Notes: generated by a model not told the origin, from the letters alone. Positions 13,281-26,000 are shown, counted from the first letter of the stretch. The stretch: 64,000 nt of DNA from Prinia subflava (GCF_021018805.1 NC_086283.1:11545162-11609161), one strand, 5' to 3'. Translations and numbers: made by a program.

Positions 13281-14772
13281 AGCAGGACACGCGGCAGACT
13301 GGGCGGATCAGAGAGCCCCGCACCTTATGTACAGTACCCTTGACCCAACCACTGTCCAAGATGTATTTTTTATTTATAAAATTGTACCAATACCTACTAC
13401 CTATACTAACATGTCAGTTCTACTCTAAGCCAATCTCTAAAACCCAACTCAGCACAAGATGGGGGACAAGAGCAAGAACAAGGAGGACAGGGGCCACTCC
13501 CCAATTCCTCCATCTTGTCTCTTCAGCCTCATATACTAAAAATCCTAATTTCTATATTTATATTCTATAATAAACCATCCACTACTTATTTTAAATTCTT
13601 AGGATTTGTGATTCTTCCTGCATGTGAGTGTTCACTCCCATGGACAGGAATCAGAGTCAGTGTCCTCCTGGGATCTGTGTGGGTCTAACTGATCCCCTTG
13701 TACAGATCCCCAAGCCCCCTGTCTGGTCTCCAAACCCTCCAGGGTGGCCAGAGGGATGTTCTAGACTCCAACACTATTTGGCTTATTTTTTTGGTTTATT
13801 TCTTGTCTGACATTGCTTATTGTCAAATTGAATGATACCTGAGAGTTTTGACCTTAATTTGTGCTCATGCTGGCTTTCTAATGAACTGTTTTCTGTTGCA
13901 TGAGTCTCAGCATCTAGATTGGTCTCCATTTGTGGTCTCAGCCAAGAGCTCAGGAGTTAGCTTGCTTCAGACATAAAGTTTGGTCTTTCAAAGCAGTCTA
14001 GTAATGCTAAACAAACTGCTTTCAAGGAATAATTGACTCTGAATTTCCTAGGCTCTGAGAAAAATCTCAGCTCAACATGACAACCCTATTCCCAAAAAAG
14101 TTTGTCTAAGTGATGACTAGGGCTAATTTAGAAGAGTCAAGACTAGACTGAGATTTCTGAAAGGTGGTCTTGACTCCTGATTTAATCAGTTTCTCAGTCT
14201 GACAGGGTCTCCATGCTGTTAAAAAAAAAAAAAAAGTCTTCAAGATGCATGAGACCACTGCTGACAAAGAAGTAGATAAGTTTTCTGCCAGGTGAGCAGG
14301 TTTACTGTGCACTGCAGAGCTCCTCAACTGTGTTCATTTTGGGGTGTTGAAGCAACCAGTCTAGCAATTTCTCTAGCATTTACTTCAGGCTACAAATAAA
14401 AAAATTTTTAAAAAGTACCTGGGAAACAGTTATTTTCAGGCTTGCAGGAGATATTAAAAATGGCAAATGATAAGAGCAGTAATACAGCCAGGGAAAGTGG
14501 GACAAATATGAAGAAAGATTTGAACAATATTCTTTGATATTGTTCATTTAAGAAAGAGAAGACCTATTTCACAGGTGACTCCTGTGATCCGTGCTATGAT
14601 TGTTCATGGCATCATCAGTTTTCACACTTTTCCTCCAATTGCTCAAGAATGAAGCATTTACAGTACATTAAATACAATGCATGCTTCTTATTTATGCTTC
14701 CCTTAATTAAACATTCTCTGCTGTGGTTTGGGGTTCAGGAGAGCAGTCACTGCATGAACTCTCTCTGCTTGA

Positions 14773-14922
14773 GCAGTGAAGAGCGAGTTGCTGTACATGA
14801 CAGCATTTCATCTCTGTATGGCTGGGGACAGTAATGCACGAGCAGCAGGAGAAGCCATTAATCTCCCCAGCTATCCAGAATTGAACTGTCATGTACAGCA
14901 ACTTGTTCCCTGCTCTTGCTGC
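14773..14922. repeat. Imperfect inverted repeat with 18-bp perfect core
   Basis: AGTTGCTGTACATGACAG at 14786-14803 is the exact reverse complement of 14886-14903. Pairing continues with gaps outward to GCAG/CTGC ends, and inward to GCTGGGGA (14821-14828) with TCCCCAGC (14864-14871). About 35 bp remain as loop. It may be a decayed foldback element; no target-site duplication or transposase is visible. Confidence 0.7.
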
Positions 14923-15666
14923 TACCCAGTCCCCTCTCCTTCTGAACCCTTTGCATACATTAAGCAAGTTCTTGGGGTACTGGCAGTTTTCCTCCCGGGA
15001 GTAGCAGGCTTGGGCAGTATGAAGCCAGGAGGTGCTGCAGTCCACAGGGCCTGGCAGTGGAGATAGTTGTAGCAAGTAGAGGTGTTTGGGATAGCACAGG
15101 GAATCTACTTTCCAAGCCAGCAGGTCATAGATTTGAGGGATGCTGTGCTGGAGATCCTCAGAACTTGAAAGAAGCTGATGTGTATGGGGTGATGGAAAAA
15201 CAGGCTGGGAATCTGCTGTCTCTGAAGCATTAGAGTGTATCCCCAGTACCCTGGCCCATATGCTCCCTGGCTTTTGTGTAAAAGAGTAATTTCCTAGTTA
15301 ACTTCCAATCTGCTTGAGTTTCTGCTCACCTGGACAGGACATAAGCTGTCCTGTATCAGAAGGAGGATCCTGGAAGAGAACGAGTAACTTAAAAAGCAGG
15401 GCCTGCTGTGAGTAAATTGTACAGAGTGCTACGGTTTCAGCATATTGGCATAGATTAATGTAACAGTTTGGCATTTTTTAAAGGGAGGAGGCAAATTCAG
15501 ATTAATTTACAGTGGTGGGAAGTGCTGTGCTCTATTTAGTGTCAGTAGAGTGACAGTTTACCACGTTTCCCAGGAGTGGTTACAGCAGAAGTAGGCTTGG
15601 GAGAGAAGCAACTCAGCGTATAGATATTTCTATCATTAACAGAAAGCTACAGTCCAGCTTCCTGAG

Positions 15667-15780
15667 GCAAAATGCTGACAGTCTTGCTGAGACAATACCT
15701 GTTTCCAGCTCTGTGTGTGTGAGCATGTGAGTGTGAGCAAAATGCTGACAGTCTTGCTCACACAATACATGTTTTCAGCT
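15667..15780. repeat. 70-bp-period tandem duplication
   Basis: The 44-bp segments 15667-15710 and 15737-15780 match at all but about four positions and share GCAAAATGCTGACAGTCTTG and CAATAC. The spacer is rich in TG dinucleotides, which could have promoted the duplication. Confidence 0.85.
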
Positions 15781-16603
15781 GTACTATAATGTGTTTTGGC
15801 ATCACTACTGAGTACAGTGGGAAGCCAACCAAAACACACCCCTCGCTTTAAGTATTACTAACGAGCTTCTGAGGTTTCTTCCATGCAATTGCTACCCAAA
15901 TGCACAGCTGCTGTTTTATTTTAGATATTAATTTGCTTATGTGCTGTGATTTTGCCACTTAAAAGGAAATGTGGCTTGGAGAATAAAATGGAACCACTGC
16001 AAATTACCTTTTTGGTAAATACCTCCACTTACTATGGCTAATAATTAATTTTATGTGTTTTCTATCCCTTCTGCCTCAAGCCTAGTGCAATCACAGAATA
16101 TGACCTTCTTCTATATATTTAAATATGTTTGATTTAATACTACTTCAGTTTCCTGGTGACAAATTAGTAACCTGCTGGATGAGGCTACCTCACTACAAAA
16201 TGAACTTGTGCTGTTCAAGACAGTTTTGCCAAATGAAGAGCAGGAAAAGCTGTTCAAACTAACTGGAGAACCACTTTAAACTGTTGTCTCTGGTTAGACA
16301 CCAAAATAAAGCAGGATCACCTCTTCCTTTATGGTAGAATGTTATTACTGTTGCACAGATGACAAGATTTTTCTTGAATATGGATAAATTATATCTATTG
16401 TTAATTACTCTGAGAGCTTAAAAGTAGGAACAGCTATTTAGTTTTGATGTTGGTTTTTGTGAGGCCTCTGTCCCCAGTCATTCTGTCTTACACTTACACT
16501 CCCATTAATCTTTATCCATTTGTAACAACATAAGGAGATTCCTGACCAGTCACATTTGCTGTACTTGAAAAAAACCAAAAAGGAATGGGAAGGATGTGAA
16601 TTT

Positions 16604-16635
16604 AAAAACAAACAAACAAACAAACAAAAAAACCC
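16604..16635. repeat. AAAC simple repeat
   Basis: Five AAAC units are followed by an A run and CCCC. It is a simple microsatellite in the intron. Confidence 0.9.
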
Positions 16636-18943
16636 CATAAAAAACCTAGAGGCAAGAAAGAAGATAAAAAGGGGGGAGGTGGAGAAGAGACATGACAGAA
16701 ACCCTAAGAAAAGAGATGAAGAAAGAAATGAGAAAGCTAAAGTGGAATTGAAATACGTATGTCTTGTTCTCAGATCAGTCAGATAGCTTAGGTCTGTGTT
16801 TCTGTAGTGATGGTGTTTATGATTAGAACTCGACAGATTCAGCTGGGGTTGGATATCAGTTTCCTCACAAAGGCTGGGGATGATGGGAAGGAGATTAGAG
16901 CACTGATTCATTGCTCCCTAGCTTTGAGCTGACTTGCTCAGGAGTGCTGAATAAATAAATATGATATGGCAACAAAAAACATGCCCAGCAAAGCCTCCAA
17001 CTTAATTGCATTTCTGTTATTCCTCTCCAGTGTTTCTCTATGTTTTAGATTCATTCATTAACACTGCCACTCTATCTTTTTGAGTGCAGATCTGTATTTT
17101 AAAAATCAAAGCCAAAAGAATGTATTGGCTTCTTGTTAGGGCCAAGGCTCTAGTACCAATAGCACACTTGTGCTGAGGGAGTTGAGACCTGAGATTTACA
17201 GTCTTTGGACTAGACTGAGATACAGAAAAATGCAATTTCTTGGAATAATCTGCACCATTACTGAATGATACCGCTCTCCTTAGACACAAGGGAGTCAACA
17301 ACAGGTATAAATAGCCCTATGTCCCAATCCAAGCAATGCAGATCTGAGGGCCAGTTTGGCTCAATGCTCTTGTCCTGCATGCTGTGCAGTGTTATCTCCT
17401 GTGGCATCTGCAGGACAGAGGCAGATATCTCTGTGTTTCTTATCCCTGCTGCTAGAGGCCATCGAGCCAGAAACATTCCAAGCCAACTGTTCCCTGTTTC
17501 TGCTGTGTACTTTCAACTGCTAAAACACAACACTGTTGTAATCTGACCAGTGGTGTGAGTTGCAGAGTGCTTCTGATTTTGCCCAAACCAATTCGCAGCA
17601 CTGTTGAGAAATGCAATATAACTTGGTAGCAAGGCTTTTGTGTTACAGGATCTGAAACCCTACTTCCAGTGGCATTTTCTGTTGACATCATGTTATCAGA
17701 AAATAACAGTTCCTGTAGGAATCTTGCATTAAAAATTGATTTAGCAGACAAGGAACTAAACAGATAAGGGAGGGAAGCAAGTCAGTGTATGATCCATAGA
17801 TTCAGGGGTTAAACTTCAGCTGCTGGTCTCTGAACATTCACTCTGTCTTTCCATAAAACTTCAGTGCTGGATCTGTTCTCAGAACTTTCTCTACTTCAGC
17901 TATTATTTCTAGTAGTAACTTTGGTTACTGAATATTCAGAAGACTTCCTTTCCTTCTTTTCCCCCTCATTTTTCTTGTTAATATCCATGGAGTGAGCTTG
18001 AAAAGATTTGGCGGCAAAGGGTAGAATGGTGGCTGGGAAGGGTGACCATGCACTTTGCAGGTACTGGAGTTCTACCTGCTGGGATTCAAAAGTCTGATGG
18101 CACATGTCAGGGCTTCTCACTGCACATTTGCTCTCTGGTCACTACTTCTGTTTGAGCTGTTCTGGGTGCTCCTGATGTTGGAAAGGGTGATAGTTCACAG
18201 ACACTTGAGCGAAAGGTTGAGTTGGAGGCAAACCAAAGTCAGACTGCTGTCTCAGGCTTTGCTTTGGATGTTAAGATTTTTATTTTTTTTTTTATTGTTA
18301 GAGAGCTTGTGAGTAAGAAATCAGCAGGACTTAAGAATGAGTGTGAATTAAATTAGTCACTGTAGGGCATGATTTCCTGTCTGTAACCAATTTCTGAAAG
18401 ATCTGTGTGGATGCAGACTGCCTCTGTAACGCATATGAGAGGGACTGTGGTACAGTTTCCCTCCGTGGGCCTTGTCCATCATAGTCTTTAGCTGCAGAAA
18501 AGGATAGGGTGGGTCCTATAAACTTGCAGCATTCACCTTCCATCTTCCATCATCCTTCCTCTGGTCTGTCTACTGATGGTGAGGGTAGAGTGGAAAGTGG
18601 AAATTTATGTTCACCTGCAAATAAACATGTGCTCAATGAGATACACTGTCCATGTGTCTCCCCAAATAAGCAGGCTCTGAATGCAGGATGATAGTTGATT
18701 AAATCATCCTGTATGTTTCCAAAGCAAATAAACCTTTTTTGCTTTCATTTTCTCTCAGAGGAAGGAATGCCTTTGATTATTTTGTGTTAAGATTTAGCTG
18801 AACAACTCATTATTAGCTTTATTAGTATATATAGTACACACAATCTGTCAGTATTTTCATGATGAGAACTATAATATTCAAGTGGAACAGAGTTTTTTGC
18901 ATGCTTACAAAATCTCATGTATTTACAAAACCAATTGCTAGTC

Positions 18944-18960
18944 TAAATAAATAAATAAAT
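18944..18960. repeat. Short TAAA repeat
   Basis: About four tandem AAAT units are present. It is a minor microsatellite. Confidence 0.85.
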
Positions 18961-19629
18961 GTCCAAGCCATATTTCTGATCCTAGGAAATAATCTGTGTT
19001 TTTTCATCTGACTCTATAACTATCTGGGCATTTAATTCAGTAAGAAGATATCTATATTTTCTATTATTTTTCTACATCTTTTAAGGATTTTTCTCCTTTT
19101 CCATATCAGATCCCAAGTTCCCCCCACTTCCTTTCCCCTTCTCCCCAGAAGCTCCTGCTTAGAATTCAGCTAATGGATTTCTAATTCAATTTGGACTTCT
19201 GCTGGGATAAATCAGACTCATACAAAATAATTTATGGTTCTTGAAAAATTTGCTGTGGATGAAATTAGGTAACCAGCGCCCGGCAAATAACAATTTCAGT
19301 AAGAACTATGAAAAGAGGTAGTGAGTATGTAGATATTCATGAGAATTAATGTTAGTCTCAGAACAGCAGGATTCCCCTAGCCCATGGAGAGAGCCCTTCA
19401 GAGCACCCAAAGCCAGGCTGCTCCATTGATGAAAAGGGAGACCAGTAGCAAACTTCACATCAGCTCCAGCACAGACAGACTTTGTTCCCTGGTCCTTTTG
19501 TAAACACACATGTGTTTGTGATCCTTTCTGCAACTGATACTGACATGCATTTGGGAGAAGTTTTGAAGGAAGCATCTGAGTACAGAGCTATTTGCTCAGT
19601 TTAAAGGTAGTGAACAAAGAGTGCTACCT

Positions 19630-19760
19630 ATTAAGCTCCTACATCCACTTTGTAGATGGGACCCTGAACCTGCCAGACTAGATTTCCCCAAAGTTATGGA
19701 AGAATACCTGTCCCCTGGCTCTCAGCTCAATGCCTTAACCAGGTGGCCATGTGACTGAGC
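19630..19760 (-). repeat. Ancient MIR-like SINE fragment, minus orientation
   Basis: Read on +, the order of motifs is a TTTGTAGATGGGA...CTGAAC segment, then CCCCAAAGTTAT, CTGTCCC, CTGGCTCTCAGCTCAATGCC and TTAACCAGGTGGCCAT. This parallels the reverse complement of MIR-type core SINEs, in which the 'gatggggaaactgag', 'gcccaaggtca' and 'caatgccttaaccactaga' blocks occur in the same order. It is strongly diverged, so the call rests on motif order from memory and not on an alignment. Confidence 0.5.
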
Positions 19761-21322
19761 TATTATTTTAGGTATAGTTAAGTGTCTTGTGTTTTTCTGA
19801 GATAAAGTCACACTGCTATCTAGAGTAACTGTACACCTCAGATATCTCATGAAATTAGGATCCATTAAATCCCACTAGATTTCAGTTTTATTAATCACTG
19901 GATGTTTGATCATCACCTTTTGATGAGACAAAAATGCTTTTGTTGAAAATGTTACAAAACTGGGAGCAAGGCTCTGGGAGCAAGCAGTTTCAGTAATTAT
20001 AAAAGTAAGGGTAAAAATTATCATTCTTGCTAGGAACAAAAGGTTGACGTTTTAACCCTGACATACTTATGCAAGAAGCAAGCTTAATTATTAATATAAA
20101 CAACATGAAAAACAAAGAAAGTATTTATAAAATGCCACGTTCAGTTAGAGAACCTCACTCAAGGTAGCAGTATGGAGCTCCTTTCGTTGTGCCACAACCA
20201 TAAACAATGCATTGCACACAGATTTCTCTCTCTTAAACAAACTTGTGCCATGTAATATGAATTACCACTGGCCCTAAAAATCCATTGCCTGCTGTTGATG
20301 ACTCTGGCCTGAGCTCTCTTTGTTTCCAGTACATAATAGAGCCTTAAGAGTGTGAGAAAAGGTGGGATCAATTTTTCATTTGGTTATCATGTTTGGGACA
20401 CCATGTTTAGATAGTTGACATAGCAGTTAGATAAAGGACCTGAGCCTGAACTTCTAGTTCTAAAAATGTGTGCAGAGTTAATTATCCTTGGATCTTTCCT
20501 GAATTGAATGCTTTGGACTATACCCAGGAAACTTACTGTTTCCAGTATGTATTGAGAATATATTTTATGTGCTGTAAAATGCATTCTACCATCTAACCAC
20601 AAAGGTTGTCAGGTCTGGTAAAAGGAGACTTTTTTGTGTTATTGTAACAGGCACCTTCTTTCATGTTCATGTAAATATGACAGGCTCTGTCTGTGTGACA
20701 AAGAGTGCCTGAAGGGGACTTGAGAATGAATAGCTTTAACAAAAAGTATTTTAGCCTAAGCCTTGTCCATCTTTAATTAGTTATCAGGGTTAAAGAAGGG
20801 GTCAAGAGCCTGGAGCTGCTTCAGGACTAATGTGTCAAAGGGAAGTGAAGCCTAACATTGAAGAGGAAATGATGCTCCTCAGAGGTTTTGTAATTTTTGA
20901 CCTTGTGTCAACCATTATGACCACTAATGGCAGCTGGGGCAGAAATGTTTCAAATTAGACTTTGCTTTTCAGGTGGTTAGGAGAGGATCCCATGCCATCA
21001 CACAGACCCATCACAATCTAGAATCCAAAATGAAAAATACTTAAGAGGGAGGACACAAAACTTTGTGGGCTGACATTGAAGTTTCTCAGCTATTCATATG
21101 TTGCATCTGTATCAGAGAAGACACAACTAGCACTAATAGGCTTGAACTCTACCAGCACAGCCATATCTAGCAGGAGCTGTGTTAACTTTCCAACTGTGAG
21201 CCTGTAGCTCACAATTACAGTACGGTGTGAGTGCTTGGCAAAGTAGCACTTGCATGTTAGTCTGTGAATTTGTTATATGACAGAGTAAGGAGATAAAGTT
21301 TTGGAGATAGTCTGTGATTATC

Positions 21323-21339
21323 TGTGTGTGTGTGTGTGT
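21323..21339. repeat. TG dinucleotide repeat
   Basis: About eight TG units lie just upstream of the CR1 tail at 21.38 kb. Confidence 0.9.
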
Positions 21340-21380
21340 CCAAGCATGAATATTTTATTAGTTTTAAACAAATCATATAT

Positions 21381-21562
21381 TCACGGAATAGTTTAGATCA
21401 GAAAGACCTCTAAAATCAGACAGTCCAGCTGTTAGCCCAGCTCTGCCAAATCCACCACTAAGCCATGTCACTGAGTGCCACATCTATACGTCTTTTAAAT
21501 ATCTCCAGGGATGGTTACTCAACCACTTCCCTGAGCAACCTGTTCCAATGCTTGACAACCCT
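21381..21562 (-). mobile_element. CR1 LINE 3'-end fragment, minus strand
   Basis: The segment carries signature blocks of the avian CR1 3' end in reverse: GGAATAGTTTAGATCAGAAAGAC, CTGCCAAATCCACCACTAAGC, CATGTCACTGAGTGCCACATC and CTCCAGGGATGGTTACTCAA, then CCTGAGCAACCTGTTCCAATG. The 3' end of the LINE is at the low coordinate. The copy is 5'-truncated after about 180 bp, which is normal for CR1. No coding part remains. Confidence 0.9.
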
Positions 21563-22910
21563 GGAAGTGGAAAGAGGGTGGAAACTTCAACAGGGTAATC
21601 ACCACAAAATGTCACTGATGTCATCTGCTGTTTGTCAAGCATTTTATTTTCAAGTGCTGTACTTTTGAGAGCCATGGCACAGTAACTGAGCCAACCTTAT
21701 CCTGTAGCTCTGTACAAGCAAAACAGGTTTCCATCAGAAATAATTAATATTTTACAAAGAGAGATGTGACTGCTGGTACTCAGGGCAAGGCAGCAAAGAA
21801 ACAGGGGCTTTGCCTCTTCTCTTTACATTTCATGCTCTCAATGCTCATAAGTCAGCCTCACCCCCTGATGATTTGCCTCCAGTCTTTTTATCTATTTACA
21901 TGGTTAGGCAGACTCATAGAAAGTAGTGCTTGCAGATTACTTCATTAAGTTTCCTATAGAGACAAGTCTCATAAACCTTGTTGCTCAAAGAACAGCCTGG
22001 TGCTCTTCATATGCCACAGAAAGTATTGCTTTGCATGAAATCATACCATCTTCCGGCATTTTCCTACACTGAGTCCAATGCTAATGAGTACTGCCACTAT
22101 CTCTTGCATGTTTAGGCAGCAGCTGGTTGTCTGACAGAGTTTGTCTCAGGGCAATGGTAATGTTCTGGATACAGAACCTAAAATGTCATGTCTACATATA
22201 TACCTGTAGGTTTTCTCTTGAGTTAGCAGTGGGATGTATAAAAAAATTCCCTCTGTTACAGAGCACTGAGAGCTTTGTTTTCAATTTTACTCTCATCTGG
22301 TTGATGTCAAAATTTCAAGAGAAGCAGAAACTTTAATTATTATTATTAATTAAAGAAACCCATCCTCATCTAAATGAGAGTCTCCTTTTCCTTGCTGTGT
22401 TGCAAATCACATTTGACTCCACTGGAATTAGCTGTTGATTAACAGCAGTGCAGTTTACCAGGGTAAGCCAGGCAAGATGTACTCTAAGCACTGGCCTCAG
22501 AGAAGGAGATGGCACTCCCAGAGCAGGGGAGAAGGAGAACACACTAATTGCTGTTGGCAACGTGGTTGCACAGTGGCTGTGGGTGAGTGATAACCATTTG
22601 TTCTTTCATCTTCCTCTGCCCTTGGCTTTATATCTGGGCATGCAGCATTCATACAGAGAAAGAAGTGCACAAGAGGAGAGGGCTCCACTCCACATAGGGC
22701 TGCTGGGGGGAGCACCAGCAGCCACTCAGTTGGCTGATTTCTCCGACTGTGAAGCCTCCCTTCTTTTGAGCTGTAGCTCCCACTCTTGACAGTCCCCCAA
22801 GTGTAATGGCAGACTGTGCACTGCTGTTAAAAGAGAAATCATGGTGTTTCCTTCTCCCCTTCAGCTAATCACAGCTTTCTGAGAAAGGCTTGTCAGAGTG
22901 TGGTGGGTAA

Positions 22911-23032
22911 AACAAGCATGATTACTGTATTAGGTATGGCTTATTTATTTAGGATGGTCTGTATAGTATAGACTACATATACAGACCATCCTAAATAAAT
23001 AAGCCATGCCTAATACAACAATCATGCTTGTT
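22911..23032. repeat. Near-perfect hairpin: 55-bp inverted repeat, 12-bp loop
   Basis: Arms 22911-22965 and 22978-23032 are reverse complements at 52 of 55 positions, around the loop GTATAGACTACA. The three mismatches pair 22924 with 23019, 22925 with 23018, and 22935 with 23008. All three are transitions, and none is an insertion or deletion. The arms start AACAAGCATGATT and contain GGCTTATTTATTTAGGATGG. I see no transposon family, target-site duplication or open frame. In a sense UNC5C pre-mRNA it would fold as a stem with one G-U wobble and two A-C mismatches; in an antisense RNA it would have two wobbles and one A-C mismatch. Confidence 0.95.
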
Positions 23033-26000
23033 AAACACAAACAATAGAAACCTTCTTCCTGGACTCTTTAGCTGAGCCGATAATCCAGTATTTCAGGTGT
23101 CTGAGATGTCCATTGTCTGGGTTCTTGAAAGGGCTTCAGGTTGATGCCTGTGGCTGACCATGGATCAAGTATTGATTCCTGTGCTGCTGTGAAAGTTCCT
23201 TTTTTTTTTCTAGGGGTACAGAAGGACAGGAAAAGATGTCTTTGGCTTTTCATTGATGTTCCTGTGTTTGAGAGGGAGACTTTTGCCCAGCAGCCTTCTG
23301 ACGCATGTGTAGCCACTTGATGCATATGTTCTCTGTTAAGTGCAAGCAATTCTTGGGTTTGACCTCCTGTGGATTTCTTCAGCTGAAATGTGCTGGGAGA
23401 GTCCTCACTGAGCTGATACAGGTGCAGGAAAAGTTCATTCCTCTTTGTGGTATTTATTTATTCTGTTTCTGGACTGAAGTCACCCAAAAAAGATGAATAT
23501 CGCATACCCTATCGATTTCTCTGTCACTTTTCCCAGACTGTGTCTGCACTCTGCCTTCCCTGATGAAAAGAGCATTTAATTTTGTGGGTGCTCAGTAAAT
23601 CTGAGTCAGAAATTCCCTTGACCTTGCTCCCAGGAGGGTCCAGCAAAGTTCAGCAAGGATTTGGCTTGTGGGTTGCCACGAAACCAAGCCTCATCTTTAG
23701 GCACATAAAGGCCTGCCAGTGAATTCAGCTACAAGCAGATGCCAGCCTTCAAGGTTGGCCAAATATATTTTGTTATTGCAAAATTGCATTCTTCCTTGGC
23801 TGTTTGGGGATACCTTCCCCTTTTGAGGTGCTGAAGAATAAGGAGTGATTGCCCTATGGCATGCTCACCTTGCAGTCAGCAGAAGGAAGGGCTGACAGAG
23901 GGTAAAGGGCTGAGAAAGCCACTCTCCTTCTCCCCAGGCCAAGGCAGGAAAATGTGCTTTCTCTTTCAGGGCACAGGCTGCACTTTGCTGTGCTCATTCC
24001 CTGCCCCTGTGTGGTCTCCAAAGCTGAGGCACGGTTGAGAGGGCCTTTTGGTATGGAAACTGTTCAAAAATGATTTTTAGAAAAAGTCTTATTTTCTCCC
24101 ATTTTTTATTCAACTTGTACTAATGTTGGATTTGTAGCTCCCTGGTGTTATGGGCCTCTAAGGTGGAGGCAGGCTCCATGGCTTACAGCATTTTTTGCTT
24201 CCCATTTGGTGGCACTGCATGCCCTTCCTAGGAGGATGGAAAACCCTGTGACTAAAGGACTTCCAGCCGAGCAATTTTCTGTTCCTGAAAGAGTGTGCAC
24301 TGTAATCCAAACTCTTGCCTCCATCCTGATAAGCTGTCTGGCTGAGCTAGCACCTGCTGTTAATTTCACAGTAAACAGTACTTGTTGCTCTAGAAAGCTT
24401 TTTAATCATAACATTAAAACCTGAACAGAAATCCCATCCATACAGTGAACCCCAGCTGCCTTTCTTGCAACACTCAGGGAATGATCATGGCGAGTGATGG
24501 GCATCCAAATGCAAATAGAATTAACTTCGCAGCCATTCATTTTAAATTGCTCTTGAATCATTCTGAAGTAAATTCCATTTGAGAAGAATTTGCTTCAGGT
24601 CTCACATGAAGAGATAATGGTCCAATATATTATCATCTAAGCAATAATAGTTCAAGTCTTGCAGTTCAGATATATACTGAGTTATATGCTGGGCTGATGA
24701 GAATTAAAGCTTGGTATATAGTAATAAAACTAGTGATCTAGAGATGAATAGATTGGTGTACGGAGCACAATATTTTCCTGCCACAGATTGGAGCAGGGCT
24801 AGTAATCCATAAAAGGGGAAATATACCATTTAATCTCTCTTTTCACGTGGTATGCATGGAGAGCCATAATATGTACAGTTTTACAGGCAAATGCATGAAA
24901 AGAATAAAGAGCTTTCCTAATATCAAAAGGTTCCTGACTTAGGCAAAGATTTATTTTGCCTTAAAAGAAAACTGAAATAAAATTAAGTTAAAATTCCTAT
25001 GTGTGACAGCCCATGCCAATGTGGATTTCAGTGGCATTTCTCCTGTTCTTATAGATTTGCATTTGACTTTGCTTTTGAAAAACATAGTTGTCAGATACTA
25101 CAGAAGGCAAATAAAAAAGTGTATCTGTATTTGGGCCAGCAACTAAAAATAAAAATTCCAAATGAAGTTCATAGATTAAAGGGGCTTTTAAAAATTTATT
25201 TTCTTAATATGAATGAATTGCATGACCGGAACCAGTTTAGCAGTACCATTAATCAGGTCTTTTGTCTTGCTAATATAAATCAGTCAATAACAACAGATGG
25301 GCTGTACACTTTATTATGTGAAAATAAAGATGAATGTGACATACTGCAGAAGTAAACTTGCAGCTCAAAGTTACTGAGCACAGAAGGGGATTTGTTACAA
25401 CAGGAGAGAGCAATGTGTGACTTGTGTTTGTGTTTGATCACGGTTGTGAGGGAAACTTGCTGCACATGACATTGGCATAATGATTGGAAATCAAGTATGT
25501 GAATTTTTAGTGTTTGTTTGTATCTATGCCTCCAGATCACTCACTCCCAAATGGTTTAGTTAGCTTTTTTCCTCCAGACAAAAGAAAAAAAAGAGCCTAA
25601 CTACTTAAGAGAGTTAAATAAGACAGTTATAAAGTTTGTTGCTTTGTTGCACCACTGGGAGATGAGCATTTTAAATGACTGGCAATAACTGTCTGGAAGA
25701 TGCAGATCTAAGTCTCAGGCAAGATTTATCCCCTCATACAGTAATGGAACACACCATGAGAGGCAACCCCCATCCAAATTGCAGAAACTGGCTCAACAGG
25801 CAGCACGGTGATAGCAAAATCATCCCTGAAAAGTCTAAGTCAGGGTTTGATTTTTGTATGGAGAGAGGAATGACCTATGTCTAAGTAGATCTGGTCAAGA
25901 GAAACTGATGGAAGTGTTGATTTTGTTGTTGGGAATTGCGTCCTCATGAAAACATCGATTCATTAAATTGCTTAGGTGTTACCAGGTCTTGTTCTCTAGA

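Larger units (their letters stand above)
12974..13773 (-). mobile_element. Probable avian endogenous retrovirus LTR fragment (solo), minus strand
   Basis: On the minus strand this block has LTR-like organisation. The presumed 5' edge begins TGTTGGAGTCTAGAACATCC near 13773. A TATA-like TATAAAT lies near 13370, followed by a possible core promoter just before a GGGGCTCTCTGATC block near 13300-13320. A single AATAAA polyadenylation signal sits at 13180-13185 (TTTATT on +). The GGGGCTCTCTG and TGTCCTGCTCTGCTGG style of the transcribed part matches my memory of avian retroviral LTRs. No gag, pol or env remnant flanks it, which is why I call it a solo LTR or fragment. Both edges are approximate and I found no clear target-site duplication. 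Confidence 0.55.

Noticed and set aside
14707..15075. Overlapping open frames on both strands with similar short words
   Set aside because: The similarity comes from the inverted repeat at 14773-14922 and not from two genes.
16438..16911. 157-codon open frame on the minus strand, the longest in the window
   Set aside because: Its translation is dominated by Ser/Phe/Leu runs opposite an A-rich and AAAC repeat segment. It has no family resemblance and no splice context, so it is a chance frame.
24999..25355. 118-codon plus-strand open frame
   Set aside because: I could match it to no family. It lies in AT-rich intron with no bounding splice signals I trust, so chance is the simplest reading.
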